Below, piece after piece: positions 41,955 to 50,811 of a stretch of DNA of 50,811 nt. This DNA is from Pseudomonadota bacterium. GTDB lineage: Bacteria; Myxococcota_A; Polyangia; Polyangiales; JAFGIB01. Location: assembly GCA_017881185.1 (NCBI GenBank), contig JADGRE010000012.1:1-50811 (forward strand), read 5' to 3'. The notes beneath the pieces were generated by a model that had not been told where the DNA came from, made no database searches, and was given only the letters and a program-made list of their open reading frames with translations. The position numbers and the translations under genes are program-made. How positions within the stretch are numbered: position 1 is the first letter of the stretch; every line of letters begins with the position of its first letter.

Positions 41955-44818
41955 GACGCTGGCTGTGGGCTTTCACGTTGTGGCTGTGCGGGGTGCTCGG
42001 CTGCGGCAACCAGATCCCGCCTCCCATCCCCGCGAGCTTCGATCGGCCGGGCGCTGTGGCCTTCGTGTGTTTCCGCACCCAGGGTGAACCCAACACACCC
42101 AGGCCCATTCCGCTCGAAGACTGCATCAAGGCACAGGAAGTCGGCGGCACGGATCCGAACTTGTCGATTCACGCGCTGGTCACGCAGACCAGTCGTGGCG
42201 AAGTTGCGGCGGTCGATCTGCAAGCGGGCGCAGTGCTCGACAGCCGCAACGACATCCCGGGCTTCACCTTCGTGCGTGTCGGCGAGCTGCCTTCGGCCAT
42301 CGTCGTCGGACGCCAGCACCCGGAGATCACCTACGTCGCGAACGCGGGCTCGCGGGACATCAGCGTGCTCAAGACGCGCGCGTTCCGAAAGCTCGCGGTG
42401 GGCGAAGATCCCGCGCTGCAGACGCTGCGGCTGACCTTGCCTTCGATGCCCTCGCTCGGTGCGCAGAGCCCCACCGCCATGGTGATGTCACCGGACGAAG
42501 ACGCGCTCTTCGTGGCAGCGGCCGACGCACACTGGCTCGTGCGCATTCCGATCCGGCGCTGCGGCGCGCAGAGCAAACCCAGCTGCGTGGACGGCATGCT
42601 CGACGCCAGCGCGATCGCGCGGGTGCCGCTCGAGCTGTCGTTGCCGCAGGCCGTGCCGTTCACGGCGAAGGGCGCGGAGCAGGAGCCGTATCAGCACACC
42701 TGCAATGCGCATCTGTTGCCGCCGCCGCAGCAGGTCTCGACTTCGATCCCTGCCAACGCAGCCAAGACTGCGCCGCGACCGATCGCCCTCGCAATCGACG
42801 CGTTCTGCGCGCAAGGCAAGCCGTGCAAGCGCCGGCTGATCGTGGCCGACGACGCGCTGCCGATCATCCACGTGCTCGATCTCGACCTGTTGGCGAAAGG
42901 TGTGTCGAGCGCAGCGGTGCTGCCGCCCATCGTGACGGGGGTGCCCACCAAGGCGGTGGCCGTGACGCCTCACGTGCCGGTCAGCATCGACGACGCCAAG
43001 GCCGGCGAGACGCAGTATGTCTATGCCATCGACAGCACGGACAACTCGGTGATCGTCACGGAAGGCGCCCGTGTGTTGTCCGTGAGCTCCGACCCGGGCC
43101 AGCGCCCCGACCGCGTCGGCCTCGATCCCGCCGGCTACGCCCCGGGCACGGCAGCGGCAACTTCGCTGGAAGTGCTGACGCCGCGCTACGACGTGACCGA
43201 CCCCGAGCGATACCTGGCGGCCAGCTGGCAGTTCAAGACGGTGGTGACCACCGACAGCCAGGGCAAGAAGCATTCGCAGACCGTCAGCTACCTGCCGTCT
43301 CTCAGCAACCCGCTGTACTGCACCGACGACGCGCATCCGCTGATGGACACCGCGCGACTGCGTGGCGTGTTCCTCGCGGTCGGCGTGAGCGACGGCACGG
43401 TGCGCATCGTAGACGTGCACGACATGGCGACGAAGAACTGCATGCCCTGCACCACGCCGGTGCAGCCGCCGTACCCCTGGGTGTACCCGGTCGTGCGGCA
43501 TCGCACGCGCATCGCGGTCAGCGTGGACGTGGCCAGCGCGCAACCTGCGCTCGCGCCGACCAGCAGCGGCGGCGACCCTTACTTCACCGTCAGCGGCGCG
43601 GCGTTCGCAGTCAGCACCGGCGGAACCATCAACAACCCGGCGATCGACAAGTTGGAGTGCATCACGTGCGGCAATGGCAAGTACCGCGCGTACCCAGACG
43701 AGCAGACGCTGGCTGCGTTCACCGACGCCGGCGTTGCGCCGAGCAGCAACCCCGGTGTGGATGCGAGCGTGCTGGACGGCGGCATGAGCAACTTGGATGC
43801 CGCCATCGACGGCGCCACCCCCAACGCTGCCCCCGACCAGACGACCGCACCCGCGCCGTGCCCTGACCTTGATGGCGAGCATCAGTCGCGCATCTGCGCG
43901 CCAGCCGACCCGTGGCTGACCGTGGGCACGTGGATTGCCACGTACGAAGGCGGGCTGCCCAATACGCATGGCGGCCACGGCCACTTCGTCGACGCGGGCA
44001 GCGCATCGTCCAAGTCCGGCTCGCTCGAGCTGATCGGGGAGACCGACTTCTGCCAAGCAGGCGTGCAGGGCGACGCCGACCTCGGGCAGCACACAGGCGA
44101 CCAACTGGTGATCACGAGCAAGCTCGTCACCGGCGACTGGCCCGCAGGCGACAAGCCCTACGGCAAGGGCGGCGAAACCCTGGCCGAGCAGTGCGGAAAG
44201 CTCGTCGCGTCGCGTGATGCCGGAGAGACCCTGATCGCATTCCCCATCGAGCGCGCGTTCAGCGACCGCGTCGTGATCGGCCCGACCTTGATCCAGGGTC
44301 CGCCGGGCGTGAGCAACACGAGCTACGCCTTCGTGCGCGACTGCTTCCGCGGCATGCTGATGACCTACGAGGTCCACACCCGCAGCACGTTCACGGTGAT
44401 CGATGAAAGCGACGTGAGCTTCCACCATCGCGTAGTCACCGACTCGGCGACCGGCCGTTGCGTGGAAGACAAGTCGCAGGACCCGCTACGCACCGGCCGC
44501 GCGTATCCCAACACACGCTTCGAGAACACGCGCATCGCGTTCCAGATCAACTTGCGCACGCAGGGCACCAAGAAGCCCGCAGTGCTCGTGCCGCCGCCGC
44601 CCGGCACGCGCCTGACGCTCGGCCTGCGTTCCTCCGCGTACAAGGTCCTCTACAACGCGAACGTCTACGGCTTCAGCACCACCCGCGGTGTGCAGCCGAG
44701 CTTCCTGCGCTACAACGACATCGACGGCCAGCTGTACATGGTCGACCCGGCGGTGCGGGGGCTGGTGCCGATCCCGCTCGACGCCTTCCCGGGCTCCAGC
44801 GGCACCCAGTACCAGTGA
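41951..44818 (+). CDS. Large Cys-rich lipoprotein, propeller-like
   Basis: A 955-aa exported protein whose start codon overlaps the preceding lipoprotein stop. The signal peptide MRRWLWAFTLWLCGVLGC ends in a good lipobox, VLGC, with C18 lipidated. The body has scattered cysteines, many in pairs suggesting disulfides (for example NCMPCTT and ECITCGNG), and strands similar to its neighbour (ITYVANAGSRDISVLKTRAF). Residues about 590-640 are Asp/Ala/Gly/Ser-rich (DAGVAPSSNPGVDASVLDGG), a low-complexity style common in myxobacterial envelope proteins. An open frame from 40823 is antisense-like and rejected. Function unknown. Confidence 0.82.
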   Translation: MRRWLWAFTLWLCGVLGCGNQIPPPIPASFDRPGAVAFVCFRTQGEPNTPRPIPLEDCIKAQEVGGTDPNLSIHALVTQTSRGEVAAVDLQAGAVLDSRNDIPGFTFVRVGELPSAIVVGRQHPEITYVANAGSRDISVLKTRAFRKLAVGEDPALQTLRLTLPSMPSLGAQSPTAMVMSPDEDALFVAAADAHWLVRIPIRRCGAQSKPSCVDGMLDASAIARVPLELSLPQAVPFTAKGAEQEPYQHTCNAHLLPPPQQVSTSIPANAAKTAPRPIALAIDAFCAQGKPCKRRLIVADDALPIIHVLDLDLLAKGVSSAAVLPPIVTGVPTKAVAVTPHVPVSIDDAKAGETQYVYAIDSTDNSVIVTEGARVLSVSSDPGQRPDRVGLDPAGYAPGTAAATSLEVLTPRYDVTDPERYLAASWQFKTVVTTDSQGKKHSQTVSYLPSLSNPLYCTDDAHPLMDTARLRGVFLAVGVSDGTVRIVDVHDMATKNCMPCTTPVQPPYPWVYPVVRHRTRIAVSVDVASAQPALAPTSSGGDPYFTVSGAAFAVSTGGTINNPAIDKLECITCGNGKYRAYPDEQTLAAFTDAGVAPSSNPGVDASVLDGGMSNLDAAIDGATPNAAPDQTTAPAPCPDLDGEHQSRICAPADPWLTVGTWIATYEGGLPNTHGGHGHFVDAGSASSKSGSLELIGETDFCQAGVQGDADLGQHTGDQLVITSKLVTGDWPAGDKPYGKGGETLAEQCGKLVASRDAGETLIAFPIERAFSDRVVIGPTLIQGPPGVSNTSYAFVRDCFRGMLMTYEVHTRSTFTVIDESDVSFHHRVVTDSATGRCVEDKSQDPLRTGRAYPNTRFENTRIAFQINLRTQGTKKPAVLVPPPPGTRLTLGLRSSAYKVLYNANVYGFSTTRGVQPSFLRYNDIDGQLYMVDPAVRGLVPIPLDAFPGSSGTQYQ

Positions 44819-44824
44819 GGTACC

Positions 44825-47449
44825 GTGACGCAGGACAAGGGCAAGCGACCGCGCCGTTCCCCTGCGATGGAGCAGTTCTTCCGCGCCAAAGAGGCGCACC
44901 CCGACGCCATCGTCTTCTTCCGGCTCGGTGACTTCTACGAGATGTTCTTCGACGACGCAGTGCTCGCGTCGTCGCTGCTCGATCTCACGCTGACCTCGCG
45001 GGGCGCCGACAGCGAAGGCATCGCGATCCCCATGGCGGGTGTGCCCCACCACGCAGCGCCCGGCTACATCGCGCGACTGCTGGAGCAGGGCCAGCGCGTC
45101 GCCATCTGCGAGCAGATGGAAGACCCGTCGAAGGTGAAAGGCATCGTCGCGCGTGAGGTGGTGCGAGTCATCACGCCGGCGCTCGTGCTCGACCCCGACG
45201 CGCTCGACGCGCGCTCGAGCAACTACTTGGCAGCCATCACGCCAGCGGGAGCAGGGCTGGGTCTAGCGCTCTTGGAGCTCGGCGCAGCGGAGCTTCGCGC
45301 GGCCGAGTTGAGCTCCCCGGCCGAGGCGCTGGCGGAGCTGGTGCGTTCGGACACGCGCGAGCTGCTGGTGCACGAGCAGCTGCGCGAGCTCGCCGCGCAA
45401 CTGCAGCGTGTGTTGCCACGCGTAGCGCTGCGCGTGTTCGACTCCGCCGCGCAGGCACGCGCCAATGCAGAGCCGCGGATCCGCGCGCTGCTCCAGACGG
45501 TCGAGCTTCCGGCGCCGGCACTGGAAGCTGCCGCCGTCGCGCTGCAATACGCACTGGATGCACAACCGTCCGCGCCACTCGACGTGCAACGTATCGTTGC
45601 TTATGACGCGCGCGCCGAGCTGGCGCTCGACGATGCCGCAGTGCGCAACTTGGAGCTCGTCAGCACGCTGTCCGGCGAGCGCAAAGGCTCGCTGCTGCAC
45701 TTTCTCGACTGCACCAAGACGGCGATGGGCGCACGCCTGTTGCGACGGCGCTTGCTCGCGCCGCTCACGCAGGTAGAGGCCATCCGGCGGCGGCACGACA
45801 CCGTCGAAGGGTACGTCGCAGATGCGCCGTTCCGTGAGCAGGTGCGACAGCTGCTGGCAGGCGTGGGCGATCTCGAGCGTCTGGCCACGCGCGCCTCGCT
45901 CGGCATCGCCACGCCGCGCGATCTCGGCGGCATCCGTGACGCCGTCGGTCGCGCGGAACAACTCGCGTCGCTGCATCAGCAGCGCAGCACGGGCGGTTGG
46001 GTCGACGTGCTCGCGACGCTGGCTCCGACCGATGTCTGCACGGACGTGCGCGCCACGCTGACAGCGGCGCTCTTGGACGAGCCGCCGCTGAGCGCGACGA
46101 ACGGCGGCATCTTCCAGGACTCCTACGCACCGCAGATTGCCGAGCTGCGCGAGCTGAGCACCTCGAGCAAAGATGTGATCTTGCGCCTCGAAGCACGTGA
46201 GCGCGCGAGCACGGGTATTGGCACACTCAAGATCCGCTACACCCGCGTGTTCGGTTACTACATCGAGATCACGCGCTCCAAGGCCGGCGCCGTGCCCGCG
46301 GAGTACCGGCGCAAGCAGACCGTCGCCGGCGCCGAACGCTTCACGACCGACGAGCTCGAGGCGGTGCAGGCGAAGATCCTCAACGCGGATGAACGCCTGC
46401 GCTCGCTCGAGAACGAGCTGTTCGTAGCGCTGCGGCAGCAGGTGGGCGCCGCGGCGCCGCGCCTGCGCACGCTGTCACAGCGCATCGCAGACATCGACGT
46501 GCAAGCAGCGCTCGCCGACACCGCGCACCGTAACGACTATTGCCGCCCGGTGGTCGACGACTCGCTCGCCTTGGAGCTCGAGCAAGCGCGACATCCCATC
46601 GTGGAGCGCGTCGTGGCGCACGGGCAATTCGTGCCCAACGACGTGAAGCTCGACGTCGAGGGCGAGCGCTTGATGGTCATCACCGGGCCGAACATGGCGG
46701 GCAAGTCCACCACTATGCGCCAAGTGGCCCTCGCAGCCATCATGGCCCAAGCGGGCGGCTTCGTGCCCGCGCAGCGCGCGCGCATCGGCGTGTGCGATCG
46801 TATCTACACGCGCGTGGGTGCGAGCGACAACCTGGCCGGCGGCCAGAGCACCTTCATGGTGGAGATGCGCGAGACGGCGAGCATCTTGGTGGGCGCCACC
46901 CGGCGTTCGCTGGTGATCCTCGACGAAATCGGTCGCGGCACCAGCACCTACGATGGTCTGGCCATCGCTTGGGCCGTTGCCGAGTACCTGCACGACGTCA
47001 TCGGCTGCCGCGCGATGTTCGCGACGCACTATCACGAGCTGTGCGACCTGGCCGAGCTGCGCAGCGGCGTCGTGAACTACAACGTGGCGGCGCGCGAGCA
47101 CGGCGACAGCGTGGTGTTCCTGCATCGCCTGATCGCGGGCGGCGCCAATCGCAGCTACGGAGTGGCCGTCGCGCGCCTGGCCGGCGTGCCCGAAATCGTG
47201 CTCGCACGTGCGCGCGCGATCTTGCACGAGCTGGAGGCGAGTGGCGGCGCGGCGGGACCCAGCGCGCACAAGCTACCGCAGCAGGGCAGCACCAAGACCG
47301 GCCCCCAGCTCGACATGTTCACGCCGGCGCCAGCCGTTGCAGCGTCCGCGGTGGAGGCGACGCTGCGCGAGCTCGACATTGAACGCCTCACGCCCATCGA
47401 CGCGCTGGTCGCACTGGCGCGGCTGAAATCCCTTTTGCCTCCGAAGTGA
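44825..47449 (+). CDS. mutS: DNA mismatch repair ATPase MutS
   Basis: Recognises mismatches and starts repair with MutL. The 874-aa protein has the N-terminal mismatch-binding FFRLGDFYEMFFDDA (with F and E of the F-x-E motif) and core domains. The ABC-type ATPase has Walker A GPNMAGKST at 621-629, STFMVEMRETASI, and Walker B with LVILDEIGRGTSTYDG. The C-terminal helix-turn-helix is VARLAGVPEIVLARAR. The start is GTG 44825, 6 bases after the lipoprotein gene. Length is normal. Confidence 0.97.
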   Translation: MTQDKGKRPRRSPAMEQFFRAKEAHPDAIVFFRLGDFYEMFFDDAVLASSLLDLTLTSRGADSEGIAIPMAGVPHHAAPGYIARLLEQGQRVAICEQMEDPSKVKGIVAREVVRVITPALVLDPDALDARSSNYLAAITPAGAGLGLALLELGAAELRAAELSSPAEALAELVRSDTRELLVHEQLRELAAQLQRVLPRVALRVFDSAAQARANAEPRIRALLQTVELPAPALEAAAVALQYALDAQPSAPLDVQRIVAYDARAELALDDAAVRNLELVSTLSGERKGSLLHFLDCTKTAMGARLLRRRLLAPLTQVEAIRRRHDTVEGYVADAPFREQVRQLLAGVGDLERLATRASLGIATPRDLGGIRDAVGRAEQLASLHQQRSTGGWVDVLATLAPTDVCTDVRATLTAALLDEPPLSATNGGIFQDSYAPQIAELRELSTSSKDVILRLEARERASTGIGTLKIRYTRVFGYYIEITRSKAGAVPAEYRRKQTVAGAERFTTDELEAVQAKILNADERLRSLENELFVALRQQVGAAAPRLRTLSQRIADIDVQAALADTAHRNDYCRPVVDDSLALELEQARHPIVERVVAHGQFVPNDVKLDVEGERLMVITGPNMAGKSTTMRQVALAAIMAQAGGFVPAQRARIGVCDRIYTRVGASDNLAGGQSTFMVEMRETASILVGATRRSLVILDEIGRGTSTYDGLAIAWAVAEYLHDVIGCRAMFATHYHELCDLAELRSGVVNYNVAAREHGDSVVFLHRLIAGGANRSYGVAVARLAGVPEIVLARARAILHELEASGGAAGPSAHKLPQQGSTKTGPQLDMFTPAPAVAASAVEATLRELDIERLTPIDALVALARLKSLLPPK

Positions 47450-47495
47450 TCGACGCGCCAGTGCACGCCGCGGCACCCACGTGTATGCTTGCGGC

Positions 47496-48578
47496 ATGAG
47501 CGACGCGAAGCAGGAGTTCGAGCAGATTCGCCAGGCCGTGGAAGCCGCTGATCAGGCGCTTGGCGACGCGCTCAGCGCACGCGCCAGCGCCGTGGCCGCG
47601 CTCGCCGAGCTGCGCAAGCGCGCCAGCGACGCGTACTTCGCGCTGCCGCGCGACAGCGAAGTGGTCGGCCGTATGCTGGAACGCGTGCACGTGTTCCCGA
47701 AGGACGGCGTGCGTTCCGTGATGCGCGAAGTGTTGTCGGCCTGCGCGACCGTCATCGCCCCGATCGAGGTCGTGTACGCCGGTCAAGCCGGCGGCTTCGG
47801 TCATCTCGCCGCCCGCGCGCACTTCGGCGCCACCGCGCACCTGCGTGCGGTCGACACCGCTGAAGCGATGCTGCTCGAGATCGACCGCGGGCATGCCGCG
47901 TTCGGGCTCTTGCCCTTCGAGACCTCGTACGACGGCGCGGTCACGCAGACCCTGAACCTCTTGGCGCGCAGCGACGTGAAAATCTCGGCCGAGGTGCCGA
48001 TCCGCCGCTCGTTCCACCTCATGTCCAAGTCCGGGCGCGCCGAGGATGTGAAGAAGATCTACGCCGCGCCGAGCGCGCTCGCGGCGTGCGAAAAATACCT
48101 GGCGCGCAAGTTCTCGCACGCCGTGCTGATCGACACACACAGTCACATGGCAGCCGCCGAACACGCGACCGGCGAGCCCGACGCTGCAGCACTGGGCACC
48201 GACGTCGCCGCCGAGCTGGCTGGCCTGACGCGCGTCGAGAGCTCCGTCGAAGATCTCGCCGATCTCGACACGCGCTACGTGGTCGTGGGCAACGACTACC
48301 CACCACGCAGCGGCGCCGATCGCACCGCCATCGCCATTGCGCTGCACGATGCGCCGGGTGTGCTGCTCGACTGCCTGCGCCCGTTCGCCGACCGCAAGAT
48401 CAACATCTCGCGTTTGGAGACACGCCCCGCGCGCGGCTGGGAGTTCCGTTACCTGATCTTGGTCGAAGTCGACGGCCACATCACCGACCGCTCGGTGCTC
48501 GCGAGCATCGAAGAGCTGCGCACGGCAGGACGCTACGTCAAGGTGCTCGGCAGCTACCCGAACGTGAAGGAGCGTTGA
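47496..48578 (+). CDS. pheA: Chorismate mutase/prephenate dehydratase (P-protein)
   Basis: Makes phenylpyruvate from chorismate for phenylalanine synthesis. The 360-aa protein has an N-terminal chorismate mutase-like helix bundle (about 1-85), the dehydratase domain with AGQAGGFGHLAA, LLPFETSYDGAVTQTLNLL, and the TRF-type catalytic motif as DLDTRYVV, then an ACT domain with ISRLETRPARGWEF for feedback by Phe. ATG 47496 is used; a GTG 5 codons upstream is in frame. Mutase active-site residues could not all be checked, so that activity is less certain. It precedes hisC by 1 base. Confidence 0.92.
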   Translation: MSDAKQEFEQIRQAVEAADQALGDALSARASAVAALAELRKRASDAYFALPRDSEVVGRMLERVHVFPKDGVRSVMREVLSACATVIAPIEVVYAGQAGGFGHLAARAHFGATAHLRAVDTAEAMLLEIDRGHAAFGLLPFETSYDGAVTQTLNLLARSDVKISAEVPIRRSFHLMSKSGRAEDVKKIYAAPSALAACEKYLARKFSHAVLIDTHSHMAAAEHATGEPDAAALGTDVAAELAGLTRVESSVEDLADLDTRYVVVGNDYPPRSGADRTAIAIALHDAPGVLLDCLRPFADRKINISRLETRPARGWEFRYLILVEVDGHITDRSVLASIEELRTAGRYVKVLGSYPNVKER

Positions 48579-48579
48579 G

Positions 48580-49668
48580 TTGAAACCGCTGGTCGCGTCG
48601 CACATCGCAGCCGTCAAACCCTACGTCCCTGGCAAGCCCGTGGAAGAGCTCGAGCGCGAGCTGGGCATTCACGGCGCCGTGAAGTTGGCGAGCAACGAGA
48701 ACCCGCTCGGGCCTTCGCCCAAAGCGCTGGCAGCCGCGGCGCGCGCCAGCGCCGAGCTGCATCGCTATCCCGATGCACATGCGCACGCACTACGCGTTCG
48801 CTTGGCTGCGTTGCACGGGGTGGGGCAGGGCGAGCTGGCCTTCGGCTGCGGCTCCAACGAGCTCATCGATCTATTGGTGCGCACGCTCGCCGATCCGAGC
48901 GACCACGCGGTGATCGGCGCGCCGAGCTTCGTCTGCTACGGCATGTCGCTGCGCATCGCCAACGTGCCCATGACCGAGGTGCCGCTGCGCGAAGGCCTGT
49001 ACTGGGACCTCGACGCCATGCACGCCGCCCTGCGCCCAAACACCAAGCTCGTGTTCATCGACAACCCGAACAACCCCACGAGCACGCACGTCTCCAAAGG
49101 CCGGCTCGAAGCGTTCTTGCGCGCGCTGCCGCGCAGCGTGGTGCCCGTGGTCGACGAAGCGTATTTCGAGTTCGCTGACGCAACCGACTACGCATCCGCA
49201 CTGGGCATGCGCCACCTGCACGAGCACCTCGTGGTGCTGCGCACCTTCTCCAAGGCGCATGGCCTCGCCGCATTGCGCGCGGGCTATGCTGTCGCGAACG
49301 CGGAAATTGTCGGCTACCTCGACCGCGTGCGCGCACCGTTCAACGTTGGCTCGCTGGCACAGGCCGCCGCGCTCGCCTCGCTCGACGACCCGGAGCACAT
49401 GGCGCGCTACGTAACGCTCAACCGCAGCGAACGCACGCGTGTCAGCGCTGCGTTGACGGCAGTGGGCGTGAGCGTCGCTCCGAGCCAAGCGAACTTCCTA
49501 TGCGTGGGCCTGGGCCGGCCGGCTGCCCCCGTCTACCAGAAGCTGCTGCGCCAAGGCGTCATCGTGCGTCCGTTCGGGACGCCGCTCGATCGACACCTGC
49601 GCATCAGCATCGGCCTGCCTGCCGAGAACGACCGCCTGCTGGCCGTCTTGCCGCAGGCGCTGGCGTGA
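48580..49668 (+). CDS. hisC: Histidinol-phosphate/aromatic aminotransferase (HisC family)
   Basis: PLP aminotransferase of fold type I, 362 aa. It opens with LASNENPLGPSPKAL, the substrate phosphate or alpha-amino clamp of HisC, then NPNNPTSTHVSKG, the Asp/Tyr pair DEAYFEFA, the PLP lysine K225 in RTFSKAHGLAALRAGYA and RPFG near the end. The start is TTG 48580, one base after the pheA stop, with AAGGAG upstream. Being coupled to pheA and far from other his genes, it may act on phenylpyruvate or prephenate instead of, or as well as, imidazole-acetol phosphate. Confidence 0.92.
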   Translation: MKPLVASHIAAVKPYVPGKPVEELERELGIHGAVKLASNENPLGPSPKALAAAARASAELHRYPDAHAHALRVRLAALHGVGQGELAFGCGSNELIDLLVRTLADPSDHAVIGAPSFVCYGMSLRIANVPMTEVPLREGLYWDLDAMHAALRPNTKLVFIDNPNNPTSTHVSKGRLEAFLRALPRSVVPVVDEAYFEFADATDYASALGMRHLHEHLVVLRTFSKAHGLAALRAGYAVANAEIVGYLDRVRAPFNVGSLAQAAALASLDDPEHMARYVTLNRSERTRVSAALTAVGVSVAPSQANFLCVGLGRPAAPVYQKLLRQGVIVRPFGTPLDRHLRISIGLPAENDRLLAVLPQALA

Positions 49669-49731
49669 GCGGCGCAAGCCACCGCGCGCGCACGCAGCCA
49701 CGCAAGCGCGGTTCGGTGTAGCATCCGCGTC

Positions 49732-50811
49732 ATGGGTCGTAGGAACCTCCAGTACATCGTGTTGTGCTGTGCGCTGGCCTGCGCAGGCACGCAGGCCAGC
49801 GCGCCCACCAGCAGCGTTCCCAAAGCAGCTGCAACCGCCGCGGCCGCGCCGCCTCCCACACCGGTGCCGAGCGATCCGCTGGCGCTCGTACCAGGCGGCG
49901 TTCACCTAGTCGCAAGCGTAGACGTGATCAACCTGCAGCGGGCCAAGAGCTACGCCATTTGGCGCGCCTGGGTCGAGCGCTACTCATGCACGAACGCCGC
50001 TGACATCGCCTGGCTCACCGACCACACGGCGCGTGCGTTCCTCATCGGACGCAGCACCGAGCAGCACCCGGCACAGCTGCTGGTCCTGCTCCAGGGCAAG
50101 TACACCCAAGACGACGCCCAGCGCGCGCTCGGTCTCTTGGCGAGCTACGAGACCAGCGCTGCGACGCCCACCGGCGAACGCCTGACCGGCCGCTTCAAAG
50201 TCGCCAGCGCCGGCATGAGCTCCGCAAGCGTGCTGGACGATCGCTTGCTACTCGTCGGCAGCACCGACCTGCTCGACGCCGCGCTCGCGCTCATGGGCGA
50301 GGGCCACCCAGCGCGCTGGCTCGACGAGCCCGGTGCGCGCGCAGTGGCCGCGCGCGTGGACTGCGAGCACAAGACCGTATGCGCGCAGCTCACGCCATCC
50401 GCGCATGCTTCGAGCTTGCTCGGCAAGAGCCTCGCCAAGGTCGGCATGGATGCGTTGGGCGAGAGCCTCGGTCGCGCACCGGCGGCGCTTACCTTGAGCA
50501 CCGACAACGGCCTGGCACTACAGATCGCTGCACAGCTCGGGTCGACCGACGAAGCCGCAAGCGTCGTCAAGCAGGTCAACGACTGGCTGTGGCAGATCGG
50601 CGTCTTCGCACACCTCGCGGGTTTTCCCGACGTGATCGACGCGGCCAAGCTGCACGCGGACGGCAACGTGGCTCAGCTGGACTTCCCGGTGAGTCAGGGC
50701 GACGTCGAGCTGCTGCAGCAACGGGTGACCGGCATGCTGCAGAACACTGACCCGCCCCAGTGCCACGCTGCAGCGGCACCTGCGACGGCCGGGACCACGG
50801 CCGGGACCACG
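49732..50811 (+). CDS. Secreted hypothetical protein, 3' end beyond window
   Basis: The frame opens at ATG 49732 and runs open for 360 codons to the window end, so it is truncated by the window. The start MGRRNLQYIVLCCALACAGT is a signal peptide; ALAC could be a weak lipobox, or AxA cleavage could follow at QASA. A Pro/Ala linker leads to a globular part (LVPGGVHLVASVDVINLQRA, LVLLQGKYTQDDAQRALGLL). I recognise no family. At the end, a 12-base unit gccgggaccacg is tandemly repeated, coding AGTT repeats. Confidence 0.65.
   Translation, partial: MGRRNLQYIVLCCALACAGTQASAPTSSVPKAAATAAAAPPPTPVPSDPLALVPGGVHLVASVDVINLQRAKSYAIWRAWVERYSCTNAADIAWLTDHTARAFLIGRSTEQHPAQLLVLLQGKYTQDDAQRALGLLASYETSAATPTGERLTGRFKVASAGMSSASVLDDRLLLVGSTDLLDAALALMGEGHPARWLDEPGARAVAARVDCEHKTVCAQLTPSAHASSLLGKSLAKVGMDALGESLGRAPAALTLSTDNGLALQIAAQLGSTDEAASVVKQVNDWLWQIGVFAHLAGFPDVIDAAKLHADGNVAQLDFPVSQGDVELLQQRVTGMLQNTDPPQCHAAAAPATAGTTAGTT

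Overview
The window is about 51 kb of high-GC, gene-dense bacterial DNA with short intergenic gaps and many 4-base start/stop overlaps. Gene content points to a Myxococcota (deltaproteobacterial) chromosome of the Polyangia type. Pointers are a PknB-type Ser/Thr kinase with a PEGA tail, large Asp/Ala/Gly-rich lipoproteins, a zinc-ribbon/coiled-coil/membrane protein, a HARE-HTH protein with Ala and Arg low complexity, tandem lspA genes after ileS, and the methylmalonyl-CoA mutase/MeaB operon. This placement is inferred from gene content only. I saw no insertion sequence, phage, CRISPR array, tRNA or rRNA gene.

Layout. 1-12.9 kb: ddl and a PHA-system protein on the minus strand, a HARE-HTH/Mrr-like protein, the mutA-mutB-meaB operon on the minus strand, then a receiver-histidine kinase, a cysteine desulfurase that appears to start at CTG, and mnmA. 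12.9-17.2 kb: an accessory island bounded by two AT-rich promoter-like elements that share a 12-bp core. It holds a 60-aa zinc-ribbon gene facing a five-gene minus-strand RiPP-type operon: NTP_transf_5 nucleotidyltransferase, a 74-aa precursor with a Tat-like leader and six Cys in a Cys/Gly/Pro core, radical SAM enzyme, PqqD-like protein and HprK-like kinase. This is the most novel part of the window.

17.2-29.4 kb: a housekeeping block of RNA uracil methyltransferase, nrdR-ribD-ribB-ribH-nusB, an M17 N-terminal-like protein, a truncated hydantoinase/oxoprolinase remnant, ileS with an odd KMSKS loop, two lspA genes separated by a perfect 28-bp palindrome, lgt and folD. 29.4-38.4 kb: chromosome segregation and small genes, comprising parAB, two sub-60-aa genes, map, a Rieske protein with an overlapping phosphatase, bcp, a coiled-coil membrane protein, and scpA-scpB. 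38.7-50.8 kb: Ser/Thr kinase, two large overlapping lipoprotein genes, mutS, pheA, hisC and a secreted protein cut by the window end.

Functional links. The desulfurase next to mnmA probably supplies sulfur for tRNA 2-thiouridine. LspA and Lgt mature lipoproteins, including the ones encoded here. ParAB and ScpAB both serve chromosome segregation. In the RiPP-like operon the PqqD-like protein is expected to present the leader to the radical SAM enzyme. The Tat-like leader could then export the modified Cys-rich peptide without a dedicated transporter, and none is encoded nearby.
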